Part shown: piece by piece, positions 53,914-63,273 of the stretch
Numbering within the stretch: the first letter of the stretch is position 1
Layout: the number at the start of each line of letters is the position of its first letter
NCBI RefSeq assembly: GCF_016900875.1
Contig: NZ_JAFEUM010000002.1
Coordinates: forward strand, 186,001 to 250,000
Length of the DNA: 64,000 nucleotides
Direction of reading: 5' to 3'
DNA from: Vibrio ulleungensis
Lineage (GTDB): Bacteria; Pseudomonadota; Gammaproteobacteria; Enterobacterales; Vibrionaceae
Position numbers and translations under genes: made by a program
The notes under the pieces: model-generated
Seen by the model: only the letters and a program-made list of their open reading frames with translations
Database searches by the model: none
What the model was told of the DNA's origin: nothing

Positions 53914-56325
53914 TTAACCTAAGATCACATCAATTTGATGATCACCAGAGGTGAAAATTGGCGCTTTATTGCCATTGACAAGTTCACCGTTCACGCGCAT
54001 CTCTTTCACACCCTTGCTGACACCATCAGGATTGGTGACATGAATATGGTAAGTTGCACCGCGGAACTGACGTCTCACTTTAAACTCTGGCCACTCACTC
54101 GGGATACAAGGATCAACCGTTAAACCATCCACTTCTGGGCGAACGCCTAGAATCCATTGAGTACCAGCAACGTAGGTCCATGACGACGTACCCGACAGCC
54201 ATGCATTGCGGCCCAAACCAAATTGAGGATGCTCATCACCCAAAATGTTTTGTGGGTAACAGTACGGTTCTGATTCAAACACATCTAAGCTGTCGTTTTT
54301 CGACGCTGGGTTAATTTGACGATAGTACTCGTAAGCACGCTCGCCATTGCCCATTTTCGCTTCAGCAATCATTACCCAAGGGTTTGAATGAAGGAAGATA
54401 CCGCCATTTTCTTTCGCACCCGGTGGGTAGGTCGATACGCCACCCAGTTTCGGATCAAAGCCATTGTAGCCTGGCGTTGATAGCTTAATACCATTGGCTG
54501 TATTTAGACGAGTGTTTACTGAATCCAGCGCTTGTTGAGCACGCTCTGGTGTTGCAAAGCCAGAAATAACAGGCCAGCTTTGACCGTTAGTATAAATTTG
54601 GCCTTGCTCGTTAGTGTGAGAGCCAATTGGCGCACCGTTTTCATCGAAGTAGCGTACGTACCACTCACCATCCCAACCGCACTCATTGACTGTGGCTTTC
54701 ATTTCGTCGTACTGGCCGCGAAGCTGAGCTGCCAACTCAACATCACCGCGTAAATCACACAGATCGAGCATGTCTAAAATGGCTTTACCGTACATGCTAG
54801 CAACCATCATTGACTCAGCGCCAGTGGGTAAGTTTACCGTATCGTTCCAGTCGGCAAAGCCAAGCAGTGGCAAGCCGTGTTGGCCTTTGTTGCCGTAAGT
54901 GAAGGCGATAGAACGTTGTAAGTGTTCCCAAACGCTAGCACTTTCTACTGGAATGCCTTGTTTATCTTTTTGGTAAAACGGAATGACTTTGTTTAAGAAT
55001 TCTGCGTTGCCGGTTTCTTTAACATATTGAGTCACTGCGTAGACAATCCACAAGTGGTCGTCACCGTAGTAATCCGGGCGATCTTCTTCTTCACGAGAGT
55101 CACCTGCGTTGGCTTCCATCGTTGATGGGAAGAACTGGTGCATCGCCGAGCCATTTTGATTTTGAACCGAAAGCAGACGCTCAATAAACTCACGTGCTTC
55201 CTCTGGCATATGCGTAATCACGCCCAACGTGTCTTGTGAAGAGTCACGGAAGCCAATTCCACGTGCGCCGTAGCCTAACTGATACAGCGATAGATAACGC
55301 GACCAGTTTTTAGTGGTATGACATTGACGTGGGTTATGCACGTTCAACATTGAGTTCATTGCAGGATCTGGGGTTTCTACTTCAACCGTGTTGAGGTAAT
55401 CAGTCCAAAACTCACCAAGCTCGTTAAAAGCTGCATCAACCGTGGCATGGTCACGGTATTTTTCAAGCATTGGGATCGCCGTTTCTACCGTTTCTGCTTG
55501 TGTCAATTGCACAACGGTACGCTCTGTTTGATTGCTATTTAGCCAGCCAAGACGCAAGTTTAATGCGCCAATATTATCGCCACGCAAACACTCGGTGTTA
55601 CCCAGTTCAGCCATTTCGATGGCTTCAGGTTTCGCCCAGCTGCCGTAGCCCATTTTACCCAAGAACTGCTGACGATCGCCGTCAAACGAAGTTGCAACGC
55701 GATCAGCGGTCATGAGGTTTACTGAGAAGTCACGCTTCATGAACGCATACTGCTCTAGAATGGTATGACCTTGCGCTTGTTTATGCGCTTTTAGAGTCAT
55801 GGTTTGAGGAACCCAATCCGCGTTTAGTAGTTGCTTTAGGGCATCAAAGTGAGTGAACTCGTACACGGGGATCACATCTACGTGCAGGTTCTTATCCGAA
55901 ATATTGGTGATCTTAACGTCTTGCAAAAGCACAGGATCGTTTTTAGGCACGAAAAAGGTTGTCTCGCAGCGCACGCCATAGGCTTCTGCTACGATGGTGG
56001 TGTAAGACAAACCGGTATGGTTTTCAAACTTATCCAAAGGCTTAAGCGTTGGCGTGTAAAACGGTGAAAAAATCTCTTCGTTGCCATTTTCATCACGCAC
56101 TTTAAGGTACAAAGTAGACCCTTTAAAGTCAGAGTTTGGAAGCTGAGCGACGTATTTCGTAATACGATTAAGTGCTGGATCACCCTTACAAAGCAATACA
56201 CCGCCGTTGCTGTCAACAATGCCACCAAAATCCAAAGTACCCACGTAGTTACACCATTTAATGGGTGTGACTGGTGTCGTTGCTACGTACTCTTTGTTGG
56301 TGTCGTCAAAATAACCAAATTTCAT
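53914..56325 (-). CDS. GH94-family disaccharide phosphorylase (cellobiose/cellobionate type)
   Basis: GH94 enzymes split a beta-glucosyl disaccharide with phosphate to give alpha-glucose 1-phosphate and a second sugar. The 803-residue product starts MKFGYFDDTNKEYVATTP, as the chitobiose and cellobiose phosphorylases do. It has RGIGFRDSSQDTLG in the active-site cleft, GFADWNDTVNL with the general-acid Asp, STYPPGAKENGGIFLHSNPW in the phosphate region, and a C-terminal LTVDPCIPSEWPEFKVRRQFRGA domain. It lacks the long N-terminus of cellodextrin phosphorylases. The exact acceptor (glucose, gluconate or another) cannot be fixed by eye. It is cytoplasmic and follows the ATPase gene after a 110-base gap. 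Confidence 0.87.
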   Translation of the reverse strand: MKFGYFDDTNKEYVATTPVTPIKWCNYVGTLDFGGIVDSNGGVLLCKGDPALNRITKYVAQLPNSDFKGSTLYLKVRDENGNEEIFSPFYTPTLKPLDKFENHTGLSYTTIVAEAYGVRCETTFFVPKNDPVLLQDVKITNISDKNLHVDVIPVYEFTHFDALKQLLNADWVPQTMTLKAHKQAQGHTILEQYAFMKRDFSVNLMTADRVATSFDGDRQQFLGKMGYGSWAKPEAIEMAELGNTECLRGDNIGALNLRLGWLNSNQTERTVVQLTQAETVETAIPMLEKYRDHATVDAAFNELGEFWTDYLNTVEVETPDPAMNSMLNVHNPRQCHTTKNWSRYLSLYQLGYGARGIGFRDSSQDTLGVITHMPEEAREFIERLLSVQNQNGSAMHQFFPSTMEANAGDSREEEDRPDYYGDDHLWIVYAVTQYVKETGNAEFLNKVIPFYQKDKQGIPVESASVWEHLQRSIAFTYGNKGQHGLPLLGFADWNDTVNLPTGAESMMVASMYGKAILDMLDLCDLRGDVELAAQLRGQYDEMKATVNECGWDGEWYVRYFDENGAPIGSHTNEQGQIYTNGQSWPVISGFATPERAQQALDSVNTRLNTANGIKLSTPGYNGFDPKLGGVSTYPPGAKENGGIFLHSNPWVMIAEAKMGNGERAYEYYRQINPASKNDSLDVFESEPYCYPQNILGDEHPQFGLGRNAWLSGTSSWTYVAGTQWILGVRPEVDGLTVDPCIPSEWPEFKVRRQFRGATYHIHVTNPDGVSKGVKEMRVNGELVNGNKAPIFTSGDHQIDVILG

Positions 56326-56337
56326 GTTAGTCCCTTA

Positions 56338-56354
56338 CCTCCCCTTCTGGGAGG
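56338..56354 (-). other. Hairpin just before the GH94 ribosome site
   Basis: CCTCCC and GGGAGG pair around a 5-base loop at the 5' edge of the GH94 ribosome-binding region (AAGGGAC before the ATG). It may protect the downstream mRNA or tune its translation. Confidence 0.4.
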
Positions 56355-56435
56355 CGATAAAAGTCTAGGTAAGTACAGCACTCTTTGCTCACAACATTCA
56401 CGATTGGTGAACTAGAGTGCTGAGTAGTATGCAGA

Positions 56436-57527
56436 TTAGTTTGCTAGTGAGTTTTCACTTAATGCGTCAAACAAATGCAATGAATCAAGATCGAGATACA
56501 GCGTGACTTCATCTGCGGCAACTTCTGTCGCCTGAGTTTCAACCATCAGAGGTTGACCCGCGATTTCAGTCTTAAGCAAGATGCTTGCGCCTAGTAGTTC
56601 TTTGTCTTTGATCTTCACAGGCAGCGGGAATACACGGTCGTGATCGACCAGCTCTGCACGCAAGTGAATGTCCGTTGGACGAATACCCAAATGTAGAGCG
56701 ACATTCTTAGAGGCATGCGCCTTAAAACGCTCTGGAAGTGGAATACGCGTCTCGCCGATTTCGATAAAGAACTCACCATTCTCATCCACCATTTTTGCGT
56801 CCAACATGTTCATTGATGGGTTACCAATGAACTGAGCAACAAATTTGTTTGCAGGGCGTTGGAAAACGTCCGTTGGCGTACCAACCTGAGCCACGTAACC
56901 GTCTTTGAGGATAACAATGCGATCCGCCAGCGTCATCGCTTCGATCTGGTCGTGCGTTACGTAGATAGTGGTGGTTTTGAGTTCGCGGTGAAGCTGCTTA
57001 ATCTCTTCACGCATGGTGCCACGAAGCTTTGCGTCTAGGTTAGACAGGGGCTCATCAAACAAGAATACTTTTGGTGTACGAACCATTGCGCGGCCCATAG
57101 CCACACGTTGACGTTGACCGCCAGACAGCTCTTTAGGTTTACGGTCTAGTAGTGGATCAAGTTCGAGCATTTTAGCTGCAGCGCGCACTTCACGGTCGAT
57201 GTCAGGTTTTTTCATGCCTTTAAGCTTAAGTGCAAACGCGATGTTTTCGTACACGGTCATGTGTGGGTACAGTGCGTAGCTTTGGAATACCATCGCTAAG
57301 TCACGGTCTTTTGCGTCAATCTTATTCATTAGCTTGCCGCCAACGTAGATTTCGCCCGAGGTGATGCTTTCTAGACCCGCAAGCATACGCAACGTGGTGG
57401 ATTTACCGCAGCCCGATGGGCCAAGGAATACCACGAACTCACCGTCTTCAACGATAAAATCAAAGTGCTTTACAACTTCTACATCATCAAATGATTTTTT
57501 GATGTTCTTAAATTCAACTTTAGCCAT
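56436..57527 (-). CDS. MsmX/MalK/UgpC-type ABC importer ATPase
   Basis: This is the energising subunit of the sugar importer encoded by the upstream genes. The 363-residue protein has Walker A GPSGCGKST (about residues 37-45), Q-loop MVFQSYALYPHM, signature LSGGQRQRVAMGRA, Walker B VFLFDEPLSNLD and the H-loop IYVTHDQ. A C-terminal OB-like regulatory region of the MalK kind begins at about 235 (AQFIGNPSMNML). Its start overlaps the GH1 stop (TAATG). Such ATPases can serve several sugar importers. Confidence 0.93.
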   Translation of the reverse strand: MAKVEFKNIKKSFDDVEVVKHFDFIVEDGEFVVFLGPSGCGKSTTLRMLAGLESITSGEIYVGGKLMNKIDAKDRDLAMVFQSYALYPHMTVYENIAFALKLKGMKKPDIDREVRAAAKMLELDPLLDRKPKELSGGQRQRVAMGRAMVRTPKVFLFDEPLSNLDAKLRGTMREEIKQLHRELKTTTIYVTHDQIEAMTLADRIVILKDGYVAQVGTPTDVFQRPANKFVAQFIGNPSMNMLDAKMVDENGEFFIEIGETRIPLPERFKAHASKNVALHLGIRPTDIHLRAELVDHDRVFPLPVKIKDKELLGASILLKTEIAGQPLMVETQATEVAADEVTLYLDLDSLHLFDALSENSLAN

Positions 57528-58876
57528 TATTTATTCCCCGCAGCACGCTCAACTAGCATAGCTTGGTATGCCTTAGCGCTCTGTTTAAGTGTTCTTGTTT
57601 GTGTTGTGTAGTCGACGTGGACAATGCCAAATCGTTGCTCGTAACCAAAGGCCCATTCAAAATTGTCCATTAGGCTCCAAGCAAAATATCCGTCTATCTG
57701 CACGCCAGCTTCAATAGCGTCATGCGTGGCTTTTAGGTGGGTCTGAAAGTAGTTAACGCGTTGTGTGTCATTAACTTCACCATCCGTTACAGAGTCGTCA
57801 CCAGCGGCGCCATTTTCTGTAATGTAAATCGGAGGCAAGTTGTCATAACGCTGTTTCATCGCGACCAACAAATCGGTCAGACCTTGTGGGTAAACTTCCC
57901 AACCAATGTGCGTTTTTTCTACGTCTTCCAATACCACTTTCTCGACAACATTGTGTTCGTTTAAACGAACTACATTGCGCGAGTAATAGTTCACACCTAG
58001 ATAATCGATAGGAGCAGAAATGATCGCCATGTCGCCCTCTAGTATCATGGGCATATCGTATGGGTAACGCTCTTTCACGATTGCTGGGTATTCACCTTTC
58101 AAAACTGGGTCAACAAACCAGTGGTAACTTTCGGCTTCAGACAACTCTACTGCAAACTGGTCTTTTTCACTCTCTGCGTACGCAGGCCATGCGTTTACCA
58201 CTAGACCGTGCATCGAGTTAGGGGCGTTTTTACGTAGTATTGGCATCGCCAAACCGTGTGCGAGCATTGTGTGGTGCGACGCCAAAAAGCCTTCTTTGTT
58301 GCCTTTAATGCCAGGGGCATGGATGCCAAAGCGGTAGCCTAAAAATGCCGATACCGCTGGCTCGTTCAGGGTACTGTAGACATCAATCTTGTCACCAAAG
58401 TGCTGACTTACAATGTCCGCGTATTGCGCAAACTTGTAGGCGGTTTCACGATTTAGCCAGCCACCTTTTTCTTCCAGGTATTGTGGGAGATCCCAATGGT
58501 ACAGCGTCACGTAAACCTTCATTCCAAGTGCGTGGCACTCATCAATGATGTTCTCGTAAAACTTAAGTCCCTCTGGGTTCACTTCACCATCACGTGGCAC
58601 AATGCGTGACCAGGCAATGGACAGTCTGTAAGCATCCACGCCTAGCTCTGCAATCATCGCGACATCTTGCTTCCACAGATGATAGTGATCACAAGCGACT
58701 GCCCCATTGTCACCGTTGTCGACTTTGCCCGGTACGGCGCAAAACGTGTCCCAGATAGAAGGCGTACGACCACCCTCTTCTGCGCCACCTTCAATTTGGT
58801 ATGACGACGTCGCCACACCAAAGACAAAGTCAGACTTCAGCATGCGTGAGTTTATAGGTAACTCATACTTTGCCAT
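57527..58876 (-). CDS. GH1-family beta-glucosidase
   Basis: This retaining beta-glucosidase hydrolyses beta-linked glucosides. The 449-residue product has the family opening FVFGVATSSYQIEGG. The acid/base Glu172 is in STLNEP and the nucleophile Glu354 in YITENGAA; the C-terminal aglycone-site signature WSLMDNFEWAFGYEQRFGIVHVDY is also present. There is no signal peptide and no phospho-sugar pocket signature that I can identify, which suits an ABC (non-PTS) system. It lies three bases after the permease gene and is coupled to the ATPase gene. Confidence 0.93.
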   Translation of the reverse strand: MAKYELPINSRMLKSDFVFGVATSSYQIEGGAEEGGRTPSIWDTFCAVPGKVDNGDNGAVACDHYHLWKQDVAMIAELGVDAYRLSIAWSRIVPRDGEVNPEGLKFYENIIDECHALGMKVYVTLYHWDLPQYLEEKGGWLNRETAYKFAQYADIVSQHFGDKIDVYSTLNEPAVSAFLGYRFGIHAPGIKGNKEGFLASHHTMLAHGLAMPILRKNAPNSMHGLVVNAWPAYAESEKDQFAVELSEAESYHWFVDPVLKGEYPAIVKERYPYDMPMILEGDMAIISAPIDYLGVNYYSRNVVRLNEHNVVEKVVLEDVEKTHIGWEVYPQGLTDLLVAMKQRYDNLPPIYITENGAAGDDSVTDGEVNDTQRVNYFQTHLKATHDAIEAGVQIDGYFAWSLMDNFEWAFGYEQRFGIVHVDYTTQTRTLKQSAKAYQAMLVERAAGNK

Positions 58877-58879
58877 GGA

Positions 58880-59776
58880 TTACCCCTTCACCGCGCCAGA
58901 GGTTAGACCGCTGATCATCTGCTTAGACGCAAATAGATAGGTCACAACTAGTGGCAAAATGGAGATAGTGGTACCTAGCATTACCGCGCCCCAAGGGGTG
59001 TTTGGAATACCTTGCACACTTCGTAGTGCCTGTGTAATTACGTAGTTCTCTGGTGTCGTTAATACAACAAGGGGTTGCATGAAGCTGTTCCAGAAGAATA
59101 CGAACTGTACGATGGCCAGAGTCGCAAGTGCTGGTTTAAGCAGCGGTAGAACCACACTGAAGTAGGTTCTGAACTCACCAGCACCATCCAGTTTTGCCGC
59201 TTCTAGCAGCTCTTTAGGAATCGAAGCAACCACGTGCTGACGCATAAGGAAGATACCAAATGGTGTCGTTGTGAACGGTAGCCATACCGCCATGTGGTTA
59301 TCCATCAGACCCAAGAACTTCACAATCATAAAGTAAGGGATCAGGCTCAATACCGGCGGGATCATCATCGAACCCACGAGCATGCCAAACAGAACGTTTT
59401 TGCCTTTGAATTTAAAGACCGCAAACGCATAGCCACCCATACTACAAAACAGCAATGAAATAGTGGTGCCTAAAAATGCAATGTAAATCGAGTTAAACAT
59501 CGCTTGCCAAAACGGCATGATCTCTTGAAGTCTTGCATAGTTGATCATCAAGCTATCGCCGATGGCAAAGCTGATGCCGGTGCTAAAGATTTCACTACGA
59601 TCACGAGTAGACAGCAGTGCAGACCAGAAGAACGGGAACACCGTTACAAAGGCTGACACTATCAGTACGATGGCTAAAAGGACCATCAATACTTTGGTTG
59701 TGATTTCAATGGTTCTATCGCTAGGCTTCAATGCAGCCCAAGTCGATGACCCTGGTGCAACAGTTTGAGTAGACAT
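58880..59776 (-). CDS. ABC sugar importer permease, MalG-like
   Basis: The second membrane subunit is a 298-residue, six-helix protein of the MalG/UgpE family. The EAA loop reads PKELLEAAKLDGAGEFRTYFSVVLPLLKP, the contact to the ATPase. The ATG at 59776 starts just after the stop of the other permease and has AAGGGA upstream; a longer frame to 59839 lies within the neighbouring gene. It is read together with GH1, three bases on. Confidence 0.92.
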   Translation of the reverse strand: MSTQTVAPGSSTWAALKPSDRTIEITTKVLMVLLAIVLIVSAFVTVFPFFWSALLSTRDRSEIFSTGISFAIGDSLMINYARLQEIMPFWQAMFNSIYIAFLGTTISLLFCSMGGYAFAVFKFKGKNVLFGMLVGSMMIPPVLSLIPYFMIVKFLGLMDNHMAVWLPFTTTPFGIFLMRQHVVASIPKELLEAAKLDGAGEFRTYFSVVLPLLKPALATLAIVQFVFFWNSFMQPLVVLTTPENYVITQALRSVQGIPNTPWGAVMLGTTISILPLVVTYLFASKQMISGLTSGAVKG

Positions 59777-59777
59777 A

Positions 59778-60767
59778 TTAATTCCCTTGTAAGCCTTTTT
59801 TACCGAAGAATAAGAATTGGACGAGTGTACAGCAGGCAATCAGGGCAAATAGCAGCCAAGAAATTGCAGATGCAGTACCCATTTCTAGCCATTCCCAACC
59901 GACTTTATAAAGGTACATAGAGATGGTTAAACCAGCTTGACCTGTACCACCTGTACCACGAGTCAATACAAACGGTTCTTCAAACAGTTGCAAGTTACCA
60001 ATGATAGTCATGGTGACGGCAAAGAAAATGAACGGACGAATCATCGGCAGTGAGATAGACCAGAAACGTCGGAACGCATTAGCACCATCCATTCGGGCCG
60101 CTTCCAAGATTTCTTTAGGAATCGTCATAAGCCCAGTGGTGTAAAGAACAATGTTAAAGCCGGTGTATTTCCAGAAAACCACAATCGCGATAGACGGTTT
60201 GATCATTGTCGCGTCGTCTAGCCAGCGAATAGGTTGAAATTCAAGTACCCACGCGAACGCCCAACCCAATAGCGGGTTTTCAGCAAGTGCGATCAACGTT
60301 TGGTTGATGATGCCTGAGCTTGGAGAGTACATGTTGAAGAAGATAAGCGACGCGGCAACGGTCGAGGTGATGTACGGCAAGAAGTAAGCCGAGGTCAACC
60401 AATGACGAAGTTTAGGCCCCATCGAAACAAGAATGTAAGCAACTGGAATCGCCACAAGGTGCTGTGCAATACCAGATGTCAGTGCTAACCAAATGGTGTT
60501 GCGAAGTGAACGCCACAACCACGGGTCGGTTAATGCAAGGTGATAGTTTTCTGTACCCACATAGTTCATGGCCCCTAAGCCTTCAACGGGGTTCCACTCG
60601 TGAAAGGATAGAAAGACAGAGAACAGTAACGGGAAGATCCCGAAGATAGAGAATATAACTAGGAAAGGTAACAGGAAACCATACGGTGTAAGCGCTTTCA
60701 AATTGAACCGAGAAAAAAAACTTTCTTGTTCAATGGTTTCACTCGCCTTGTCAGAAACGTGGCTCAT
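59778..60767 (-). CDS. ABC sugar importer permease, MalF-like
   Basis: The first membrane subunit is a 329-residue, six-helix protein. It opens with a cytoplasmic tail (MSHVSDKASETIEQESF) before helix 1 (PYGFLLPFLVIFSIFGIFPL). The EAA loop is PKEILEAARMDGANAFRRFWSISLPMIRP. It is the family partner of the MalG-like permease and follows the binding-protein gene after a 73-base gap holding a hairpin. Confidence 0.92.
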   Translation of the reverse strand: MSHVSDKASETIEQESFFSRFNLKALTPYGFLLPFLVIFSIFGIFPLLFSVFLSFHEWNPVEGLGAMNYVGTENYHLALTDPWLWRSLRNTIWLALTSGIAQHLVAIPVAYILVSMGPKLRHWLTSAYFLPYITSTVAASLIFFNMYSPSSGIINQTLIALAENPLLGWAFAWVLEFQPIRWLDDATMIKPSIAIVVFWKYTGFNIVLYTTGLMTIPKEILEAARMDGANAFRRFWSISLPMIRPFIFFAVTMTIIGNLQLFEEPFVLTRGTGGTGQAGLTISMYLYKVGWEWLEMGTASAISWLLFALIACCTLVQFLFFGKKGLQGN

Positions 60768-60787
60768 GGTAACGACCTCTTAAATGC

Positions 60788-60808
60788 GGGAGGCGAAAAT
60801 CGCCCCCC
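60788..60808 (-). other. Hairpin between binding-protein and permease genes
   Basis: GGGAGGCGA and TCGCCCCCC form a 9-bp stem with one mismatch and a 3-base loop. Such a hairpin after a binding-protein gene usually stabilises the upstream mRNA and keeps the binding protein in excess over the permeases. Confidence 0.6.
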
Positions 60809-60840
60809 AATTAAGTGTAAAGATTAATAGTGAGTTTTTA

Positions 60841-62088
60841 TTACATGTTGCGAGTGCGGCGCTTGATTAGACGCTCCGCATCAGCAAGTGCAGTTTTGAT
60901 GTCTTTACCTTCATCAAGTACTTCCATCAAAGCATTCTCAAGAATGATTGAACGTGCAACGTGGTCGCCTTTTGCTGGAGCAACTGGCTTGATGTTTTGA
61001 GCCACTTCTGCAAACAGTACGCGAGCTTCTTGTCCGCCTAGGAAGTCCACTTTCTCGTTGAACATTGGGTCATCGTAAGTAGACACGTTCGCAGGAAATG
61101 CAGCAATAGTTTCAAACGCTTCAAGTTGAACATCACGTTTGGTTGTCATGTACTCAATAAGTTTCCAAGCTTCGTCTTGGTTTTCGGCTTGAGTAGGAAT
61201 AGATAGGAATGAACCACCCCAGCTACCGTAAATACCATCTGGAAGGTTAGAAACGTTCCAGTTACCTGCTGTTTCAGGTGCCATCCAGTTCTGTAGGTGA
61301 CCTAGTAGCCATGCGCCAGAAAGCTGTGTGGCTAGAGTACCGTTACGGAAACCTTCATACCACTCGTTAGACCATGCTAGGATGCGGCCATCAAGCTCTT
61401 TGTCACGGATACGTTTTGCTGTTTCAAATGCGTGAACAAAACGCTCAGAGGTGACTACTGGGTTGCCTTCAGCATCAAAGTACAGACCTTCACCTTCTGG
61501 AACAGTAGTAAAGATGATTGCTTGAGCAACGTCAGCTGCAGAAGCGATTAGCTGTACATTTTGCTTCTTAAGAACTTCACCCGCTGCAATGTAAGAATCC
61601 CAGTCTTTGATCACTTCATTGATGTCTAGACCTGCTTTTTCAAACACATCAGTACGGTAGTACATAACACCTGGGCCAAGGTCTACAGGGATAGCGTATA
61701 CGTCGCCGTCGCCGCCTTTACCTTGTGTCCAAGCGTAAGGTGCAAATGTTTCAGAGTACTTGTCTGCGCCGTATTTCTCAGAAAGGTTTACAAGGCCGCC
61801 AGACGCAACAAAAGGACCGATTTTTTCTACGTCTACTACGATAACATCACCTGCGCCAGAACCTGTTGCTAGGTTAGTCGTCAGTTTAGTGTGGTGATCT
61901 CCGTGGTTGTTCATCAAGTAATCCACTTTGATGCCTGTTTCTTTTTCAAAATCAGGAAGGATTACTTTTAGGCTGCTATCAAAATCTGGAAAACCGTCGA
62001 AACGGATCTGGCTGTCTGCCGCTGAAACAGCTGTGGCACCAAGGGCCGAAGCTACTGCAACTGATAGAGCTAAGGTTTTGAAGTTCAT
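60841..62088 (-). CDS. Sugar ABC transporter substrate-binding protein
   Basis: This periplasmic binding protein of the MalE/UgpB class (family 1 extracellular solute-binding) gives the importer its specificity. The 415-residue precursor has a signal peptide (LALSVAVASALGATAVSAAD). The mature part shows TTNLATGSGAGDVIVVDVEKIGPFV, the hinge-side DVYAIPVDLGPGVMYYRTDVFEKAG, and AWLLGHLQNWM near the ligand cleft. The ligand is probably a beta-linked gluco-oligosaccharide, given the downstream enzymes. The start overlaps the upstream LacI stop by four bases (ATGA), with AAGGA upstream. Confidence 0.92.
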   Translation of the reverse strand: MNFKTLALSVAVASALGATAVSAADSQIRFDGFPDFDSSLKVILPDFEKETGIKVDYLMNNHGDHHTKLTTNLATGSGAGDVIVVDVEKIGPFVASGGLVNLSEKYGADKYSETFAPYAWTQGKGGDGDVYAIPVDLGPGVMYYRTDVFEKAGLDINEVIKDWDSYIAAGEVLKKQNVQLIASAADVAQAIIFTTVPEGEGLYFDAEGNPVVTSERFVHAFETAKRIRDKELDGRILAWSNEWYEGFRNGTLATQLSGAWLLGHLQNWMAPETAGNWNVSNLPDGIYGSWGGSFLSIPTQAENQDEAWKLIEYMTTKRDVQLEAFETIAAFPANVSTYDDPMFNEKVDFLGGQEARVLFAEVAQNIKPVAPAKGDHVARSIILENALMEVLDEGKDIKTALADAERLIKRRTRNM

Positions 62089-63128
62089 ATTATTTCCTTA
62101 TTAAAATCGTAGGGTTTTTTCTCTAGGTCCTTAACCGAATTCCGCGCTACTAAAGTAGGTGATAGCGTGAAATTCACGTTTCGTACACTCTGTTTGAGTT
62201 TTGCCAGTGTTAAATTCACGGCTTCCACTCCAGTTTGTTCAATCGGAAAGTGAATGGTTGTTAATGCAGGCGATAAATAGCGCGAGAAATTAACGTTATC
62301 AAATCCCACCACAGAGATATCCTGTGGAATGTCCAAACCGTGTTCTTTCATACACTCCATTGCACCAACGGCCATATGGTCATTCGATGCGAACACAGCG
62401 CTAAAATTACAGTGTCCTTGCTCTCGGCGTTGCAAGAGCTTTTCCATTGCTTTAAATCCGCTTTTTTCGGTAAAGCCCGATTGAGCGACTAACATCTCGT
62501 CATACTCTAGCCCTGCAAGTTCAATGGCCTTGCGGTAACCGAGTAATCGACCCCGTGCATCAGACTTATCGAGAGGTCCGGTAATGCACGCAATGCGCGT
62601 ATGTCCATTTTCTAAGAGATGCTTTGTGGCTTCTATGCCACCAAGTTCATTGTCAATGCCTATGCAGCTAGTCGCCATTTCTGGAACGAAGCGATTGACC
62701 AAAACCACTGGAATGCTGCGTTTATCTAAATCAATCAGGAAGTCATCACTCAACTCCAGAGTATGGAGGATCAGCGCATCGACACGACGTCCCAATAAAA
62801 AATCCACTGACTCTTGTTGCCCTTTTTGGGTATTTGAGCCTGCTGTTACCACAACGTGATAACCAAATCGTCTTAAGTTATCTTCTATTTCTTGCAACAA
62901 GCTGGCGAAAAATGGGCTACCTAACTCAGGAACAACAATACCAATGCTGTCTGTTCGGCTAGAGGCTAACGCTTGTGCAATACTGTTTGGTCGGTAACCC
63001 AGATCTTGAATCGCTTGTTCGACTTTAAACTTTTTGTCTGGACTAACCGCACTGGTTCCGTTTATGACTCGAGATACCGTAGCTTGAGAAACTCCTGCTC
63101 GTTCCGACACATCTTTTATCGTTGTCAC
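62085..63128 (-). CDS. LacI-family regulator heading the beta-glucoside operon
   Basis: The 347-residue repressor has the helix-turn-helix and hinge TIKDVSERAGVSQATVSRVING, with the conserved Leu hinge region altered to ALASSRTD, and a sugar-binding domain (LGYRKAIELAGLEYDEMLVA, VFASNDHMAVGAMECMKEHG). It is the first gene of the operon and overlaps the binding-protein gene, so it is an autoregulated local repressor. A CRP site and two LacI-type operators lie upstream. Confidence 0.92.
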   Translation of the reverse strand: MTTIKDVSERAGVSQATVSRVINGTSAVSPDKKFKVEQAIQDLGYRPNSIAQALASSRTDSIGIVVPELGSPFFASLLQEIEDNLRRFGYHVVVTAGSNTQKGQQESVDFLLGRRVDALILHTLELSDDFLIDLDKRSIPVVLVNRFVPEMATSCIGIDNELGGIEATKHLLENGHTRIACITGPLDKSDARGRLLGYRKAIELAGLEYDEMLVAQSGFTEKSGFKAMEKLLQRREQGHCNFSAVFASNDHMAVGAMECMKEHGLDIPQDISVVGFDNVNFSRYLSPALTTIHFPIEQTGVEAVNLTLAKLKQSVRNVNFTLSPTLVARNSVKDLEKKPYDFNKEII

Positions 63129-63148
63129 AGGTTTATTTCCTCACCACT

Positions 63149-63162
63149 TGAAACCGCTTACA
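63149..63162. promoter_or_regulatory. LacI-type operator at the transcript start
   Basis: TGAAACCGCTTACA has the central CG and the imperfect symmetry typical of LacI-family operators (arms TGAAAC and CTTACA). It covers the predicted start at about 63160. Confidence 0.5.
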
Positions 63163-63166
63163 GCAG

Positions 63167-63212
63167 AGTATCTGTTAGAAATTGATGGATTTACGTGAGT
63201 AAAATCACAATG
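63167..63212 (-). promoter_or_regulatory. CRP-dependent class II promoter of the lacI/importer operon
   Basis: CGTGA-N6-TCACA at 63194-63209 matches the CRP consensus TGTGA-N6-TCACA at nine of ten positions, centre 63201.5. On the minus strand a -10 GATACT lies at 63167-63172, which sets the start near 63160 and CRP at -41.5, the class II position. There is no -35, as expected. Confidence 0.65.
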
Positions 63213-63273
63213 ACTACGCAGATTTATCGGTAAATATTCAAAGGGTGAATGTCTAGACAAATTCTCATTTACT

